Shown here piece by piece: positions 26,851 through 36,495 of a DNA stretch of 64,000 bases. Below the pieces are notes generated by a model. It saw nothing but the letters and a program-made list of their open reading frames with translations, did no database searches and was not told the origin of the DNA. The number at the start of each line of letters is the position of its first letter. Positions within the stretch are counted from its first letter, which is position 1. The position numbers were made by a program, and so were the translations under genes. This DNA is from Halodesulfovibrio sp. MK-HDV (GTDB lineage: Bacteria; Desulfobacterota; Desulfovibrionia; Desulfovibrionales; Desulfovibrionaceae): the NCBI RefSeq assembly GCF_009914765.1, contig NZ_WYDS01000017.1, forward strand, positions 1 through 64,000. The letters are read 5' to 3'.

Positions 26851-27628
26851 CTTCTTTCTGAGATTCCTCAGGGAGCGTTGCTACGCTCTGGATGCGTTCT
26901 AAGCCTGCTGTTTGCTCTTCTGGAGGGAGAATCTGGAACGGAACAATTACGCCCTCTGCGCCGCATGCAAGCCCTTCTTCGACGGACTTGCAATAGCTAT
27001 CGAAGTTTGTAGCACCGTGTGTTCCCATAAGGAGAACTGGTGCTGAGGATTCATCAACAGCTTGAGCAAAGCTTTCTTCATGGCCAGAGTAAGGCACAGC
27101 AATAATATCAGCGCCAAGTTCGCTGCCCAAACTTATCGAATCTGCAATGAGTGCACGATCGTATTCTTGAACAATGCGCTCGCCCTTTGCAAAAATTGAA
27201 AGAATGACTGGCAATCCATACGAATGAGCCTCTTCGCTGACAGCACCAAAGTCCTGAAGCATCTTCTCTTCGAACTCGTTGCCTATGGTAAGTTGCAACG
27301 CAACGGCATCAGCTCCGGCGCGAAGTGCTTCAAGCACAGAACAAACAACGGTGCGGTTCCAAGACGGCACGGCATGTTTGCTAGCTGTAGAAAGCTGAAC
27401 GACCAGCGGAAGTGTTGCAGGAAAAGTTAAGCCGAATGTTCGGGCAAAACCGCTGGAAACAAGAAGCGAATTGAGAGGATGCTTGCTGATAGCCTCCACG
27501 CAGGCAGACGCAGAGACAGATGAAGTGAAGCCGCCGTCCATTCGGGACTGTTCAAAAGAAACAATAACAGGTTTTGATTTGTTTTCTGTTGAAAGCAGAC
27601 GCTCTCTTCTACGATACATACCAATCAT
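26843..27628 (-). CDS. DeoC/LacD-type aldolase-like protein lacking catalytic residues
   Basis: A 261-residue TIM-barrel protein that aligns by eye with ADH synthase / class I fructose-bisphosphate aldolase (AroA', FbaB) over residues about 90-235: SVLEALRAGADAVALQL, SYGLPVILSIFAKGERI, GSELGADIIAVPYSGHEESF. The Schiff-base lysine normally found in G-A-D-I-V-K-T is Ala177 here, the usual Tyr of the M-Y-P-R-G segment is Phe146, and the N-terminal D-x-G/D-H-G segment reads F-E-Q-S (residues 25-28). All catalytic positions known for ADH synthase are therefore changed, so it is unlikely to work as that aldolase. It may be a regulatory or divergent enzyme. AGGAGAG precedes the ATG; it sits 15 bases after trmN6. 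Confidence 0.75.
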   Translation of the reverse strand: MIGMYRRRERLLSTENKSKPVIVSFEQSRMDGGFTSSVSASACVEAISKHPLNSLLVSSGFARTFGLTFPATLPLVVQLSTASKHAVPSWNRTVVCSVLEALRAGADAVALQLTIGNEFEEKMLQDFGAVSEEAHSYGLPVILSIFAKGERIVQEYDRALIADSISLGSELGADIIAVPYSGHEESFAQAVDESSAPVLLMGTHGATNFDSYCKSVEEGLACGAEGVIVPFQILPPEEQTAGLERIQSVATLPEESQKEDV

Positions 27629-27643
27629 AAACTCTCCTGAGGG

Positions 27644-28408
27644 CTATCGCCCGCGTGCATTACATTCCAGATACGGACAATACGCCAGTGCCCCGTCCGT
27701 AAGGGCTGTGTTGTCACCCGTTCCACTGTACATAACAAGCGGGGCTTCAACAGCAACACCGCAATTACAATTTTTTCGGGCTTCAAGCAATACCAGCGTA
27801 CTATTTTGATCTGCCTTGCTGTGAACAAATTTAAGGCGCTTAGGTGTCAGCTTATTCTGTGAACAAGCACTCATAAGTTCTTCGAGACGCTCCGAAGGAA
27901 AAATACAACAAAACGATCCTTTATTCTTTACCAGAAAAGACGCTGTTTGCACAAATGCAGCAAGCGCGCCCTCTGTTTCGAACAAAGCGCACGTCCGCTC
28001 CTGAGTTGCAGCATGACGCCCTTGATTCTGTCTACGGTACGGTGGATTAGAAACTACAACATCTGCACTTTCAGCACCAAGCCCGCTCTGACGAATCGCG
28101 CCCACGTCTGCCAAAACACTACTGAAACGTTCCGCAACGCCCAAAGACTTCGCATTCTGATTCGCAGCATCAAGCAGCAACGGTTGCAATTCTACTCCCG
28201 TCACAGCAAGCCGCTCGTTATCAAGCAGCATTGTCAGGCCAATAACGCCACACCCCGTGCCAAGGTCAACAGCCGTGCGATATTTCGTCGCACCTGCAAA
28301 CCTCGCCAGCAGCAAAGCGTCCATCGAGAACCGAAACGTTCCCTCCGGCTGGAAAAGACCACGCGGAAAATATTCTCGCGCCTTTTCTGTGTCGTTCTTA
28401 TCGCTCAT
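27644..28408 (-). CDS. trmN6: tRNA1(Val) A37 N6-methyltransferase-like protein
   Basis: A 254-residue class I SAM-dependent methyltransferase of the TrmN6/YfiC type. The SAM-binding motif is AVDLGTGCGVIGLTML, and the adenine-N6 motif is VVSNPPYRRQNQGR (N-P-P-Y). The family modifies A37 of a valine tRNA; related HemK-like enzymes are the main alternative. TAGGAATTACT before the ATG gives a modest ribosome binding site. It is first in an operon with the aldolase-like and small membrane protein genes. A palindromic element begins 17 bases upstream of the start codon. Confidence 0.82.
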   Translation of the reverse strand: MSDKNDTEKAREYFPRGLFQPEGTFRFSMDALLLARFAGATKYRTAVDLGTGCGVIGLTMLLDNERLAVTGVELQPLLLDAANQNAKSLGVAERFSSVLADVGAIRQSGLGAESADVVVSNPPYRRQNQGRHAATQERTCALFETEGALAAFVQTASFLVKNKGSFCCIFPSERLEELMSACSQNKLTPKRLKFVHSKADQNSTLVLLEARKNCNCGVAVEAPLVMYSGTGDNTALTDGALAYCPYLECNARGR

Positions 28409-28424
28409 AGTAATTCCTACAGTT

Positions 28425-28742
28425 GTCTCCGACGACGCTTATCAGCGGGATGTCTCCGACGGCTGGGCTGAAACTTTTTTAAAAAAAAGTTTCCCCCAGA
28501 CCCCCTTCCAAAACTTTTCACCTGCGAGCCCGTTCTTTTTTTAAAACCACCTCGCGGCTTATGCACCACTACCTTTCATTAGCATAAAGAAAGGGTGGAG
28601 ATATATTCCCCACCCTTTCCTAATAATCATCAATAAGCCGTAATCACTTTTTATGAACAAGAGTCCTTCGCAAATCGGGTCAAGGGAGAGTCTCCCTTGC
28701 GGATGCAAGGCAGAGCCTGCCCCTCGGAGAGTCGCCGAAGGC
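28425..28742. repeat. Palindromic intergenic element, copy 5 (hybrid)
   Basis: The left half (28425 on) is the type seen in copy 4: ctccgacggctgggctgaaa, then cccccagaccccct and acctcgcggctta. The right half (to 28742) is the GC-rich type of copy 3, inverted: gggtcaagggagagtctccc and ctcggagagtcgccgaaggc. A terminator hairpin sits at the centre (28591-28618). It lies 3' of roo and directly 5' of trmN6, genes on the same strand. Confidence 0.8.
28591..28618. terminator. Terminator at centre of element copy 5
   Basis: aagggtggag-atatat-tccccaccctt. On the minus strand it follows the roo gene after 167 bases. The stem differs from the other copies, although the position within the element is the same. 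Confidence 0.75.
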
Positions 28743-28784
28743 AATAAAACTCAAAAACAAAAAGCGCCGCAGGCTCCAAAACAG

Positions 28785-29996
28785 TTATTCGCCGCACTTC
28801 TCTTTAAGAGCTTTAGCGAGTTCAACACCCATTTCGTAGCATTTTTTGTAAGAGTCGTGTGTTGGTACAAACTGGTTTTTCACACCATCAACAGGCATTT
28901 CGAAGCCCATGTCTACGAGACTTTCGGTAAGTGATTTTACACACTCGCCAGACCAGCCAAAGGAGCCGAACGCGCCACCGATGCGGTTTTGCGGACGAAG
29001 ACCTTTCATGTAGGTGATCATTTTAGCGACTTCTGGAAGAATACCGTTGTTGTGCGTCGGGGAACCGAACACAACAGCGCTTGCGCGACCAAGCTCAGTC
29101 ATTACTGCGCTATGATGGTCAGTTTTAAGATGCATTATGCGTACTGGTACGCCTTCGCTCTCAAAACCTTCTGCAACGGAGTACGCCATTTTTTCTGTAG
29201 AATGCCACATGGTATCGAAGATAATGACAGCACGTTTCTGCCATGCCTGCTCTGCAAATTCACGGTATTTGTCTAAGCACCACTGCACATCTTCTTTGCC
29301 GCGGAAGATAAGACCGTGGTCTGGTGCGAGCATGTCGATTTCGATACCCATTTCTGCAATAGCATCAAGTGTTTTGAGTACTAATGGAGAGAATGGAAGA
29401 ACGATGTTCTGGTAGTATTCTACCATGTCGTGCTCAACAACAGCGCGATCTACTTCGTCTACAAAACGTTCGGTGCTGGAAATATTCTGACCGAAAATGT
29501 CGTTGCAGATAAGAAGCTTATCCTGTGGGATGTAGGATACCATGGAATCAGGCCAGTGAAGCATACGAGTTTCGATGAACTGAATGTCACGGGAACCGAT
29601 ATTAATGGTGTCGCCAGTTTTCACTACTTCGATAGGCCACCCTTCGGTATTGTAATGCGCCTGCATGGAGCGTTTACCGAGTGGTGAACAAAATATTTTT
29701 TCTGGTTTGCAAAGTTCTACGAGTCTTGGAAGACAACCGGAGTGGTCTGGCTCGAGGTGGTTACAAACGATGTAGTCAACTTTCTCTAACTCAGTAACGT
29801 TAGACATACGGCACAACATTGTGTCGAGGAAATTGCTTTTTACTGTGTCAAAAAGAACGGTTTTTTCGTCTTTAATGAGATAGCTGTTGTAAGTGGTGCC
29901 CTGTGGAGAAAGAGAATAACCGTGGAAGTCACGGCTTGTGTAATCAACAGCACCGACCCAAAATACGTCTTTTTTAATTTCAACAGGATGCATCAT
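28785..29996 (-). CDS. roo: Flavodiiron protein, rubredoxin:oxygen oxidoreductase
   Basis: A 403-residue A-type flavodiiron protein, which reduces O2 to water (or NO to N2O) with electrons from rubredoxin in the cytoplasm. The N-terminal metallo-beta-lactamase-like domain carries the diiron ligands His80, Glu82, Asp84 and His85 (NHLEPDHSG), later His in RMLHWPDSM, Asp in LICNDIFG and His in APDHGLIF. The C-terminal flavodoxin domain starts near residue 253 (VIIFDTMWHSTEKMA) and binds FMN. AAGGA precedes two adjacent ATGs. Rubredoxin and desulfoferrodoxin genes lie directly upstream on the same strand, a classic Desulfovibrio arrangement, although a terminator lies between rub and roo. Confidence 0.95.
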   Translation of the reverse strand: MMHPVEIKKDVFWVGAVDYTSRDFHGYSLSPQGTTYNSYLIKDEKTVLFDTVKSNFLDTMLCRMSNVTELEKVDYIVCNHLEPDHSGCLPRLVELCKPEKIFCSPLGKRSMQAHYNTEGWPIEVVKTGDTINIGSRDIQFIETRMLHWPDSMVSYIPQDKLLICNDIFGQNISSTERFVDEVDRAVVEHDMVEYYQNIVLPFSPLVLKTLDAIAEMGIEIDMLAPDHGLIFRGKEDVQWCLDKYREFAEQAWQKRAVIIFDTMWHSTEKMAYSVAEGFESEGVPVRIMHLKTDHHSAVMTELGRASAVVFGSPTHNNGILPEVAKMITYMKGLRPQNRIGGAFGSFGWSGECVKSLTESLVDMGFEMPVDGVKNQFVPTHDSYKKCYEMGVELAKALKEKCGE

Positions 29997-30263
29997 ATTT
30001 TCCTTATTACTCGCCCTTGCTCACGCGAAAGGGTCTTAGAGAGAAATTTGTAGCTGTTCAAACAATCGACATCGTGTTTTTTACTTTCAAGAGCATAGCG
30101 CAACACTCTGAAATACGTGTGTTTCAGTACCAAAAACACAACGGACACGTGAAAAAAATTCGCCACGGTTACGTAAAGCACCACGGCAATACAGCCAAGC
30201 ACAGCGATAGCATGTACATCTGCATCCTGTACAGAGTATGCTATACGCCAATTTACAAAAAAA

Positions 30264-30289
30264 AGCCCCCCTCCAGCAGAGGGGGGCTT
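30264..30289 (-). terminator. Terminator between rubredoxin and roo
   Basis: agcccccctccagcagagggg-type stem of about nine GC pairs with A-run on the left, so a T run on the minus strand. It ends the dfx-rub transcript before roo, or attenuates it. Confidence 0.85.
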
Positions 30290-30296
30290 ACATTAT

Positions 30297-30455
30297 TTAA
30301 GCTGGTTCGAATTCGCTCTTAGGAGCCCCGCAGACCGGACAGAGCCAATCTTCTGGGATATCTTCGAACTTTGTGCCAGGCGCTACACCATTGCTTGGGT
30401 CGCCATCGGCTGGATCATACTCATAACCGCAAATCACGCATACGTACTTTTCCAT
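30297..30455 (-). CDS. rub: Rubredoxin
   Basis: A 52-residue one-iron electron carrier that is the direct donor to Roo. It begins [20 protein letters not shown] and has the two Cys pairs that hold the FeS4 centre: C6-x2-C9 (VCVICG) and C39-x2-C42 ([13 protein letters not shown]). The conserved [14 protein letters not shown] stretch is intact. It starts 18 bases after the desulfoferrodoxin stop, so the two are one operon. The start codon follows AGAACA, a weak but adequate site given the spacing. Confidence 0.95.
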   Translation of the reverse strand: MEKYVCVICGYEYDPADGDPSNGVAPGTKFEDIPEDWLCPVCGAPKSEFEPA

Positions 30456-30473
30456 TGTTCTCTTCCCTTTTTA

Positions 30474-30854
30474 TTATGCTTCTGCTTTCCAGTGGCCGTG
30501 GAGGTTACAGTACTCACGTGCTGTAACGTTTTCTGCTTCAATACAGAACTCAGCCTCTGGTGCATCGCCAGGGTTAAGGAATTTGGTGTAACTTACGCCG
30601 TCTGCAACGAGTTCGATCCACTGAATCCAATGCTTATCAACCATAGGGTGGGCAACTTCACCGACTTTAACGAGGTAGCCATTCGCAGTTTTTTCAATAA
30701 CTGGAATGTGTTTTTCGCGTGCTGCGTCAACAGTGCCTTCAACCTGAAGAACCATGTCTTCGCCACAGCAAACCAAAGACGGGCCGCCACCTATAAGAAT
30801 TTCAGCCATGTTTCCGCAGTGCTCACATTTGTAAACTTCGAGACGATTTGGCAT
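30474..30854 (-). CDS. dfx: Desulfoferrodoxin (superoxide reductase)
   Basis: Also called rbo. This 126-residue cytoplasmic enzyme reduces superoxide to hydrogen peroxide with electrons from rubredoxin. The N-terminal desulforedoxin-like FeS4 site (centre I) is C10, C13, C29, C30. The catalytic centre II ligands are H49, H69, H75, C116 and H119 ([25 protein letters not shown]). This is the full two-centre type. I use ATG 30854 ([10 protein letters not shown]) because AGGAGG lies six bases upstream; the longer frame adds residues not found in the family. It heads an operon with rubredoxin. The 408 bases upstream hold its promoter and the MltG terminator, but no gene. Confidence 0.96.
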   Translation of the reverse strand: MPNRLEVYKCEHCGNMAEILIGGGPSLVCCGEDMVLQVEGTVDAAREKHIPVIEKTANGYLVKVGEVAHPMVDKHWIQWIELVADGVSYTKFLNPGDAPEAEFCIEAENVTAREYCNLHGHWKAEA

Positions 30855-31134
30855 CGGGAGCCTCCTGATCGACATTGTATTATTTTATTCGGGTAAAATC
30901 ATTTTCCAGTAATTGGAAATTTTATTGCTGCGTCACTATACACGTAAAGTAGTATCAGTTCAACGCGTTAAGCAGGCATTTACTTGTTCCTGCCCGCCGT
31001 TGAAAAAAGATATACGCAGTTGAAAAAGAATAATCAAGCTATTAATAACTATTCTTAATAAGAGATTTTCTTCTTATTCTTTAACACATTGATTTTAAAT
31101 AACTCTAACACGGCTAACTTTCTATCATAAGCAT

Positions 31135-31172
31135 AAAAAAAGACAGAGAGTTATACACTCCCTGCCTTTTTT
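31135..31172 (-). terminator. Terminator after mltG
   Basis: aaaaaagacagagag-ttataca-ctccctgcctttttt, an imperfect stem with A and T runs, 90 bases past the mltG stop on the minus strand. It may also work for the other strand. Confidence 0.7.
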
Positions 31173-31262
31173 GCACCAAAAATATCATCAGCAGCAACAG
31201 TCTATTGCGCTGCATTCCGGTATGTGCAGATACACATCACCGTAAGCAGTTACGCTGCTATC

Positions 31263-32291
31263 TTACTTCTTTCTACGCAGCTGATACTTACGAACAGCGT
31301 TGTTATGTTCTTTCAAAGTCTTACTGAATTTATGAGACCCATCACCCTTTGACACAAAGAAAAGGTATTTGTGTTGTTCTGGATTCAGAGCAGCCTTAAT
31401 AGCTTCTAGGCCGGGGGAACAAATTGGCCCCGGAGGTAAGCCTCTGTGCTGATAGGTGTTGTATTTATTCTTTTTATTGCGAATGTCAGTGCGACGAATA
31501 TCACCGTCAAAACTCTTTCCCAATCCATAGATAATGGTCGGGTCAGCCTGCATACGCATTCCCATCTCCAGGCGATTTTCATATACGCCTGAGACACGTT
31601 CACGCTCTTCAGGAACTCCGGTTTCCTTTTCCACAAGCGAGGCCAAGATGATAATTTTTTTCAAAACTTCAGGGCTTGGCCTGCTGTCTCCCCATAGAGG
31701 AGCAGTCTTCTGCCAGAACATATGAACCAGCATTGATGCCACGTCTTCCGCAGAGGCTTCATTCATTTCTCGAGGCTTACTCAACTTGTATGTCTCAGGA
31801 AACAGAAAACCTTCCGCATCTGGGAAAGGAATATTGTGTTTCTTCAAAAATTCCGGATCATGAATGACTCTGGAGAAATCTTCTACTTTGGCAAACCCTT
31901 GTTGCTCAATTTTTTTAGCAATAACCCACCAAGGCAGTCCTTCCTGAAAAGTCAGTGTATAAAGGATGCCCTTGCCAGTTACGAGTTCTTTAAGCAGGCG
32001 TTCAGGAGTCCAGCCGGTATTAAGAAGATATTCACCGGCTTTTAAATTTTGCTGTTGTTTACGGAGTCGGACGAGCAGTCGAAATGCATACGGATGCGTA
32101 AGAGCGCCTTGGCGCGCCATATCATCAATAATTTGATTGAACGACGCTCCAGCCGGAACTACCAGAGGAATTTGACGCAACTCTTTTTGCATAGGAGATC
32201 TGGTATACGTTTCAAACGTAAACCAGACACCAGCTGCAACGAGTACTGTAAGCACTAATAAAGCGCTTATTATTTTTGAAAATGTGCCCAT
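31263..32291 (-). CDS. mltG: Endolytic transglycosylase MltG
   Basis: A 342-residue inner-membrane lytic transglycosylase (YceG family) that cuts nascent glycan strands and so sets their length. There is one N-terminal membrane helix (IISALLVLTVLVAAGVWFTF), a LysM-like region, then the catalytic core: the essential Glu lies in LASLVEKETGVPEER, followed by MRMQADPTIIYGLG and YNTYQHRGLPPGPICSPG. It is nine bases downstream of ruvX, so they form an operon, as in many bacteria. Confidence 0.93.
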   Translation of the reverse strand: MGTFSKIISALLVLTVLVAAGVWFTFETYTRSPMQKELRQIPLVVPAGASFNQIIDDMARQGALTHPYAFRLLVRLRKQQQNLKAGEYLLNTGWTPERLLKELVTGKGILYTLTFQEGLPWWVIAKKIEQQGFAKVEDFSRVIHDPEFLKKHNIPFPDAEGFLFPETYKLSKPREMNEASAEDVASMLVHMFWQKTAPLWGDSRPSPEVLKKIIILASLVEKETGVPEERERVSGVYENRLEMGMRMQADPTIIYGLGKSFDGDIRRTDIRNKKNKYNTYQHRGLPPGPICSPGLEAIKAALNPEQHKYLFFVSKGDGSHKFSKTLKEHNNAVRKYQLRRKK

Positions 32292-32300
32292 ATCAATCTG

Positions 32301-32732
32301 CTAATCGTAAAGTTGTCTGTGCTCTTCGTTCAAATGCAGGAACGACTCTAGAATACGCACTGCTGCCTGCTGGTCAACTACCTTATCAATCTCGTGGCCC
32401 TTCAAACCAGCGTCTCGCAGCTCTAGTTCTGCTTCAAAAGAACTGAGGGCTTCTGTAATGACAAAGATTGGTAGATCACAGCGACGACGCAATCGTGCAA
32501 GAAAATTGCGCACCTGACGGGACATAAGCGTTTCTTCACCAGACAGTGACATGGGCAGGCCAACAACAATGGCAACTGGCTCTTCCTTTTCGATGAACGC
32601 TAAAAGCTCCGTGAAAAACTTATCACGGGTTTTCATCATCAGCGTCATACGCGGAAATGCCATGTTGCCGCCAGTATCACTGGCTGCAAGCCCTGTCCGC
32701 TTTGTTCCGTAGTCTATAGCAATATATTTCAT
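32301..32732 (-). CDS. ruvX: Holliday junction resolvase-like RuvX (YqgF)
   Basis: A 143-residue RNase H-fold protein. RuvX/YqgF is thought to process pre-16S rRNA ends and has been linked to Holliday junctions. Seen motifs: [16 protein letters not shown] with the first catalytic Asp, [24 protein letters not shown] with the Glu, and [14 protein letters not shown] with the last Asp. The length is typical. It precedes mltG in an operon, and a terminator at 32763-32800 separates it from the large lactate dehydrogenase gene upstream. Confidence 0.93.
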   Translation of the reverse strand: MKYIAIDYGTKRTGLAASDTGGNMAFPRMTLMMKTRDKFFTELLAFIEKEEPVAIVVGLPMSLSGEETLMSRQVRNFLARLRRRCDLPIFVITEALSSFEAELELRDAGLKGHEIDKVVDQQAAVRILESFLHLNEEHRQLYD

Positions 32733-32762
32733 GTAGTTTTTCTTTTGCCTTTGGCAAACAAA

Positions 32763-32800
32763 GCTCCCCTTCCGAATATAAGTAAGTTCAGAAGGGGAGC
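32763..32800 (-). terminator. Terminator of the large FAD/Fe-S gene
   Basis: gctccccttc and gaaggggagc form a ten-pair stem nine bases after the stop codon on the minus strand, followed there by ttt-gttt. Confidence 0.8.
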
Positions 32801-32808
32801 CAATGCTA

Positions 32809-35800
32809 TTAAAGACTATTTGTATCTACGATTCGCTTCGAATCTTTCTGACTAGACTCAGTTGCGAGGCGTTTCATGTGTTTTTTCCAGTCAGCGCCGT
32901 ATAGCGCTTCTGCAATGTATTCTACCGTATGCAGCACAGGGCGTTTTTCCTGTAAATTCAGGAAAATTCGCGAAATACCAACTTTACATGAAGGACACCC
33001 TACAAGAACAGGTGCATCTTCCTTCATGGTCGGCAACACGTGTGTTAACCCTGCTTCTTTCTTGGCGCGCAACTTGTTGTAAATATCCGGACTGGTAAGA
33101 GCACCCATGCCGGATTCACCACAACAACCAGGGTTCAATGTAATTTCTGCACCACATAATTCACTCAAAGCCTTAACGTATATGCCAGCGGCTTTGGTTT
33201 TATGCACACCTGTCCATTCTGCGTGGCAGGATGGATGGTATAATACAGATTTACCCTTTGCTGCATCTTTCAACGCATCTTTACCCATACGTTCGATAAG
33301 GAACTGTACGGCATCTTTATGCTCAAGCTTAATGTTTAAAGCCTCGGCAAGTTCGTATGACTCAAGCCCTTCACGGCAGGAACCACACGCAGTGATGGAA
33401 TGCGTAATATTAAGTCCCGCACGTACTGCATCGGCAAGAAACGCTTTCATTTCTTCAATGTTAGTAGCACGGTTTTTTCTGTATTCTTCATCTTTACCGG
33501 CTGCCAGCAGCGGGTACCCGCAGCACATATGACGTGGTGGCATAATCACAGCCACACCGGATTTAAGCATCAGCATGAGTGATGCCAGACCGATGTTTCT
33601 GTAGAACAGGGAACCGCCACAACCCGGGAAGTAAAAGACTGCTTCCAGCGCTTTGCCTTCCGGTGCGTTCTCAGGAACAAAAATTGAGCCTTTGTCCAAA
33701 CGCAAAGCTTCATTCAAGCCACGGTAACCAACTTCCGGTCCAAAACCGGAGAACAGCGGGCTGTTAATGCCTGAGCGCCATGAACTTGGAACCAGACGCA
33801 GCATTTTATTCTGCACACGCTGTCCCATTGAAGCCATTTTAGCGGCACGCGGCACACGGTTAGCAACATCGGACACAAGGTAATCAAGCACCTTGGATTT
33901 GATAGGATGTCCGCCTGCGCCTTCATCTTGAACGAACGCGCGTAATTCCAACGCAACCTTCGAAGAATCAATTTTTACAGGACACACAGACGTACACTTA
34001 CCACAGCCTGTGCAATGCTCCATGAGCTTACGGAGTTGTGCCATAAGGTTGTCGTCCGGCTTACCCTTGTTCACCTGAGAATAGTAAACTGCTTCAAGCA
34101 GCGCACCAAGGCTCAAGTTCTTGTTTCGCGGATGATACAGTAAGTCACCCTGCGGGTAGAACATCGGACAAACCTGCTTACACTTACCACAGCGGGTACA
34201 AACCTGAATGTTGGTGAGCAAGCTGATAAGGCGTTCTTTTTCCGGCAGACCCGAGGCCTGAATATCGCGGATAAGACGGTTAAACGAGAACGTAAACGGC
34301 TGAACCGGAGTATCTCGCTGTGTCAGCTTTGCAGGGTTCATAATAGAAAGCGGATCGACTCTGCGCTTAAACAGAGTGAGCTCTTCCATTTTTTTAACTG
34401 AAAGGAATTTAATTTTGGTAATGCCGATGCCGTGCTCGCCGGTAACCTCACCATTCATTTCCTGAGCTTTCGCCATAACTTCTTCTGCCACTTCTTCTGC
34501 GTGATGCAGCATGACAGGGTTATTCGAATCAACAGGAATGTTCACATGGCAGTTGCCGTCACCAGCATGCATGTGGTTTGCGACGATGATGCGGGTAGCG
34601 AGCATGTCTTCAACAATTTTACCGAGCTTGCGACGCTGGTTCGGATAGCGATCCTGCGCGTGCTCAAAGTATGCAAGCGCCTGATCAAGAGTTTCCTGAT
34701 CGGAAAGCTCTGCAATCGGCACATCGCCTTTGGCAACTTTAGATGCAAAGGTAAACGCGCGGTTCAGGTCTTTATCTTCAAGCGGCATACCGCTCAGACG
34801 CCCACTTTCACCAAGTGCAGTACGGAATGCTCTACCCGTACAACGCTGGTTCAAATGCTCGATAAAGTCGGAAAACTCAGGGATAACATCGATTGGAATA
34901 ACGATGTCTTCGTTAATTTTAAAGCCGGAGGTACGACGCGCAATAGCGGATAACTTATGTCTGTCTTCCCAGAAAACTTCTGCCTCTGCTGCATCTTTCG
35001 CAACAAAAACATCCACGCCTTCGTATGGGGTACAAATATTCACGATATCGTTCACGCTGGCATCCAGTGCGGACGTATCATTTGAGTTCAGCTCAACAAT
35101 AAGAACTGAAATCGGGCGCTCGTCATACTTATCTGATTTTGTCTGGTATTCAATTGCTTCAACATATTTGACACCAAACTCTTCCAGTGCTGAAATTTTA
35201 ACAAGGTCGCCCTGCTCGCGAATAGTATCACGCAGTCCGACAATGTCTTTAATCACAAGCATTGCGTTACGCATGGAGCGTCCAAAGAACTCCAGCACAA
35301 GCACACGGTCATATTTCTGCTTAGGGTAGCAAATGAAGGTTGCCTCAGTGATGATGCCATCAGTGCCTTCTTTTTGCACACCCGGCAGACCGCCGAGAAA
35401 CTTGTTGGTAACGTCTTTACCAAGACCTGGTTTGCGGATTTGATCACCGCGCAAGGAAATAACAGTACGGACACCGCCGGACACGTCTTTAACTTCAAAC
35501 ACGGCAGTTTCATCTTCCATAATCTTATGACGAGGATGATTAACGCGTTCTACATTGATGACTTCGCCAGTAGCGGTAACCATTGTGTAGTGAAGGATGT
35601 TGTCGAGGGTTGTTCCGTATTCAAAGGCGAAAGGACCGCCGGAGTTTTCCGACACGTTCCCGCCGATGGTGGAAGCAGTCTTGGATGCTGGGTCAACAGT
35701 AAAGAGCATCCCACCGGTATCTGCGGCTTTAATGGCGTCAAACGTGATAACGCCAGCCTCAGCGGTGAGAGTCATTTCTTTTTTGTCGATGGATTTGATA

Positions 35801-36381
35801 GCGCTCAGTTTCTGCAAACTCATCACGACAGTGCGTTTGCGTGCCGGAATAGCACCACCGGTACAACCGGAAGCACCGCCACGCGGGATGAGTGCAAATT
35901 TCATTTCGTTCGCAAGGCGAACAATGGCGCTTACTTGCTCTGTTGCAGAAGGCGCAACAACAAGCAATGGAAGTTCCATACGCAAGTCAGTTGCGTCTGT
36001 GGAACATTCCACTAACGATGCAGGGCGCAGATCAATATTGTTTTTTGGAATGATCTGTCCAAGTCGGCGCACCAACTCACTCCGGAATGCCATATCTGCC
36101 TCATAGGCACTCCAGAACATGGTGACACCTTCGCTCAGTGTGTTGGCGTAATGATGTGCCAGAGCAGGTTCCGCTCTATCAAAACGCTTAGTTACACTTG
36201 TACGAACGGTATCCGCATCGATAAACGGATTGTAGCGGACGAGGAATAGTTCTTCGGCAAGCGCAATGGCGAGCTCCCGAACCGATTCCGGCCAATCTTC
36301 AAATTCATCAAGATCAATCCGCAACACCCTATGGACAAGAAACTCGGAACCTATAGAAATATGTGGGCCTTTGTGCGGCAT
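32809..36381 (-). CDS. Large FAD- and Fe-S-binding D-lactate dehydrogenase-type protein
   Basis: A 1190-residue fusion. An FAD_binding_4 domain ([20 protein letters not shown] near residue 180; [19 protein letters not shown] near 245) and an FAD-oxidase C domain ([31 protein letters not shown]) form a D-lactate/glycolate dehydrogenase. Then come two [4Fe-4S] motifs, [13 protein letters not shown] and [13 protein letters not shown], and two CCG domains ([14 protein letters not shown] ... [15 protein letters not shown] ... GCCGESGMG) like those of heterodisulfide reductase and GlpC. The enzyme would oxidise a 2-hydroxy acid and pass electrons to quinone or a membrane complex. ATG 36381 is chosen since GGGAG lies eight bases upstream. 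Similar Dld-II-like proteins occur in Desulfovibrio; the exact substrate is inferred. Confidence 0.88.
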   Translation of the reverse strand: MPHKGPHISIGSEFLVHRVLRIDLDEFEDWPESVRELAIALAEELFLVRYNPFIDADTVRTSVTKRFDRAEPALAHHYANTLSEGVTMFWSAYEADMAFRSELVRRLGQIIPKNNIDLRPASLVECSTDATDLRMELPLLVVAPSATEQVSAIVRLANEMKFALIPRGGASGCTGGAIPARKRTVVMSLQKLSAIKSIDKKEMTLTAEAGVITFDAIKAADTGGMLFTVDPASKTASTIGGNVSENSGGPFAFEYGTTLDNILHYTMVTATGEVINVERVNHPRHKIMEDETAVFEVKDVSGGVRTVISLRGDQIRKPGLGKDVTNKFLGGLPGVQKEGTDGIITEATFICYPKQKYDRVLVLEFFGRSMRNAMLVIKDIVGLRDTIREQGDLVKISALEEFGVKYVEAIEYQTKSDKYDERPISVLIVELNSNDTSALDASVNDIVNICTPYEGVDVFVAKDAAEAEVFWEDRHKLSAIARRTSGFKINEDIVIPIDVIPEFSDFIEHLNQRCTGRAFRTALGESGRLSGMPLEDKDLNRAFTFASKVAKGDVPIAELSDQETLDQALAYFEHAQDRYPNQRRKLGKIVEDMLATRIIVANHMHAGDGNCHVNIPVDSNNPVMLHHAEEVAEEVMAKAQEMNGEVTGEHGIGITKIKFLSVKKMEELTLFKRRVDPLSIMNPAKLTQRDTPVQPFTFSFNRLIRDIQASGLPEKERLISLLTNIQVCTRCGKCKQVCPMFYPQGDLLYHPRNKNLSLGALLEAVYYSQVNKGKPDDNLMAQLRKLMEHCTGCGKCTSVCPVKIDSSKVALELRAFVQDEGAGGHPIKSKVLDYLVSDVANRVPRAAKMASMGQRVQNKMLRLVPSSWRSGINSPLFSGFGPEVGYRGLNEALRLDKGSIFVPENAPEGKALEAVFYFPGCGGSLFYRNIGLASLMLMLKSGVAVIMPPRHMCCGYPLLAAGKDEEYRKNRATNIEEMKAFLADAVRAGLNITHSITACGSCREGLESYELAEALNIKLEHKDAVQFLIERMGKDALKDAAKGKSVLYHPSCHAEWTGVHKTKAAGIYVKALSELCGAEITLNPGCCGESGMGALTSPDIYNKLRAKKEAGLTHVLPTMKEDAPVLVGCPSCKVGISRIFLNLQEKRPVLHTVEYIAEALYGADWKKHMKRLATESSQKDSKRIVDTNSL

Positions 36382-36495
36382 GACCAATTCTCCCAGTATT
36401 TAAGAACGAAGCCCAGAAGTCTACTTTTTGTTCTCTAAGAATGCAAGAAGAGCATTGCCGCACAATCTTCGGGTAGAACTTTCACCCTTAAATCG

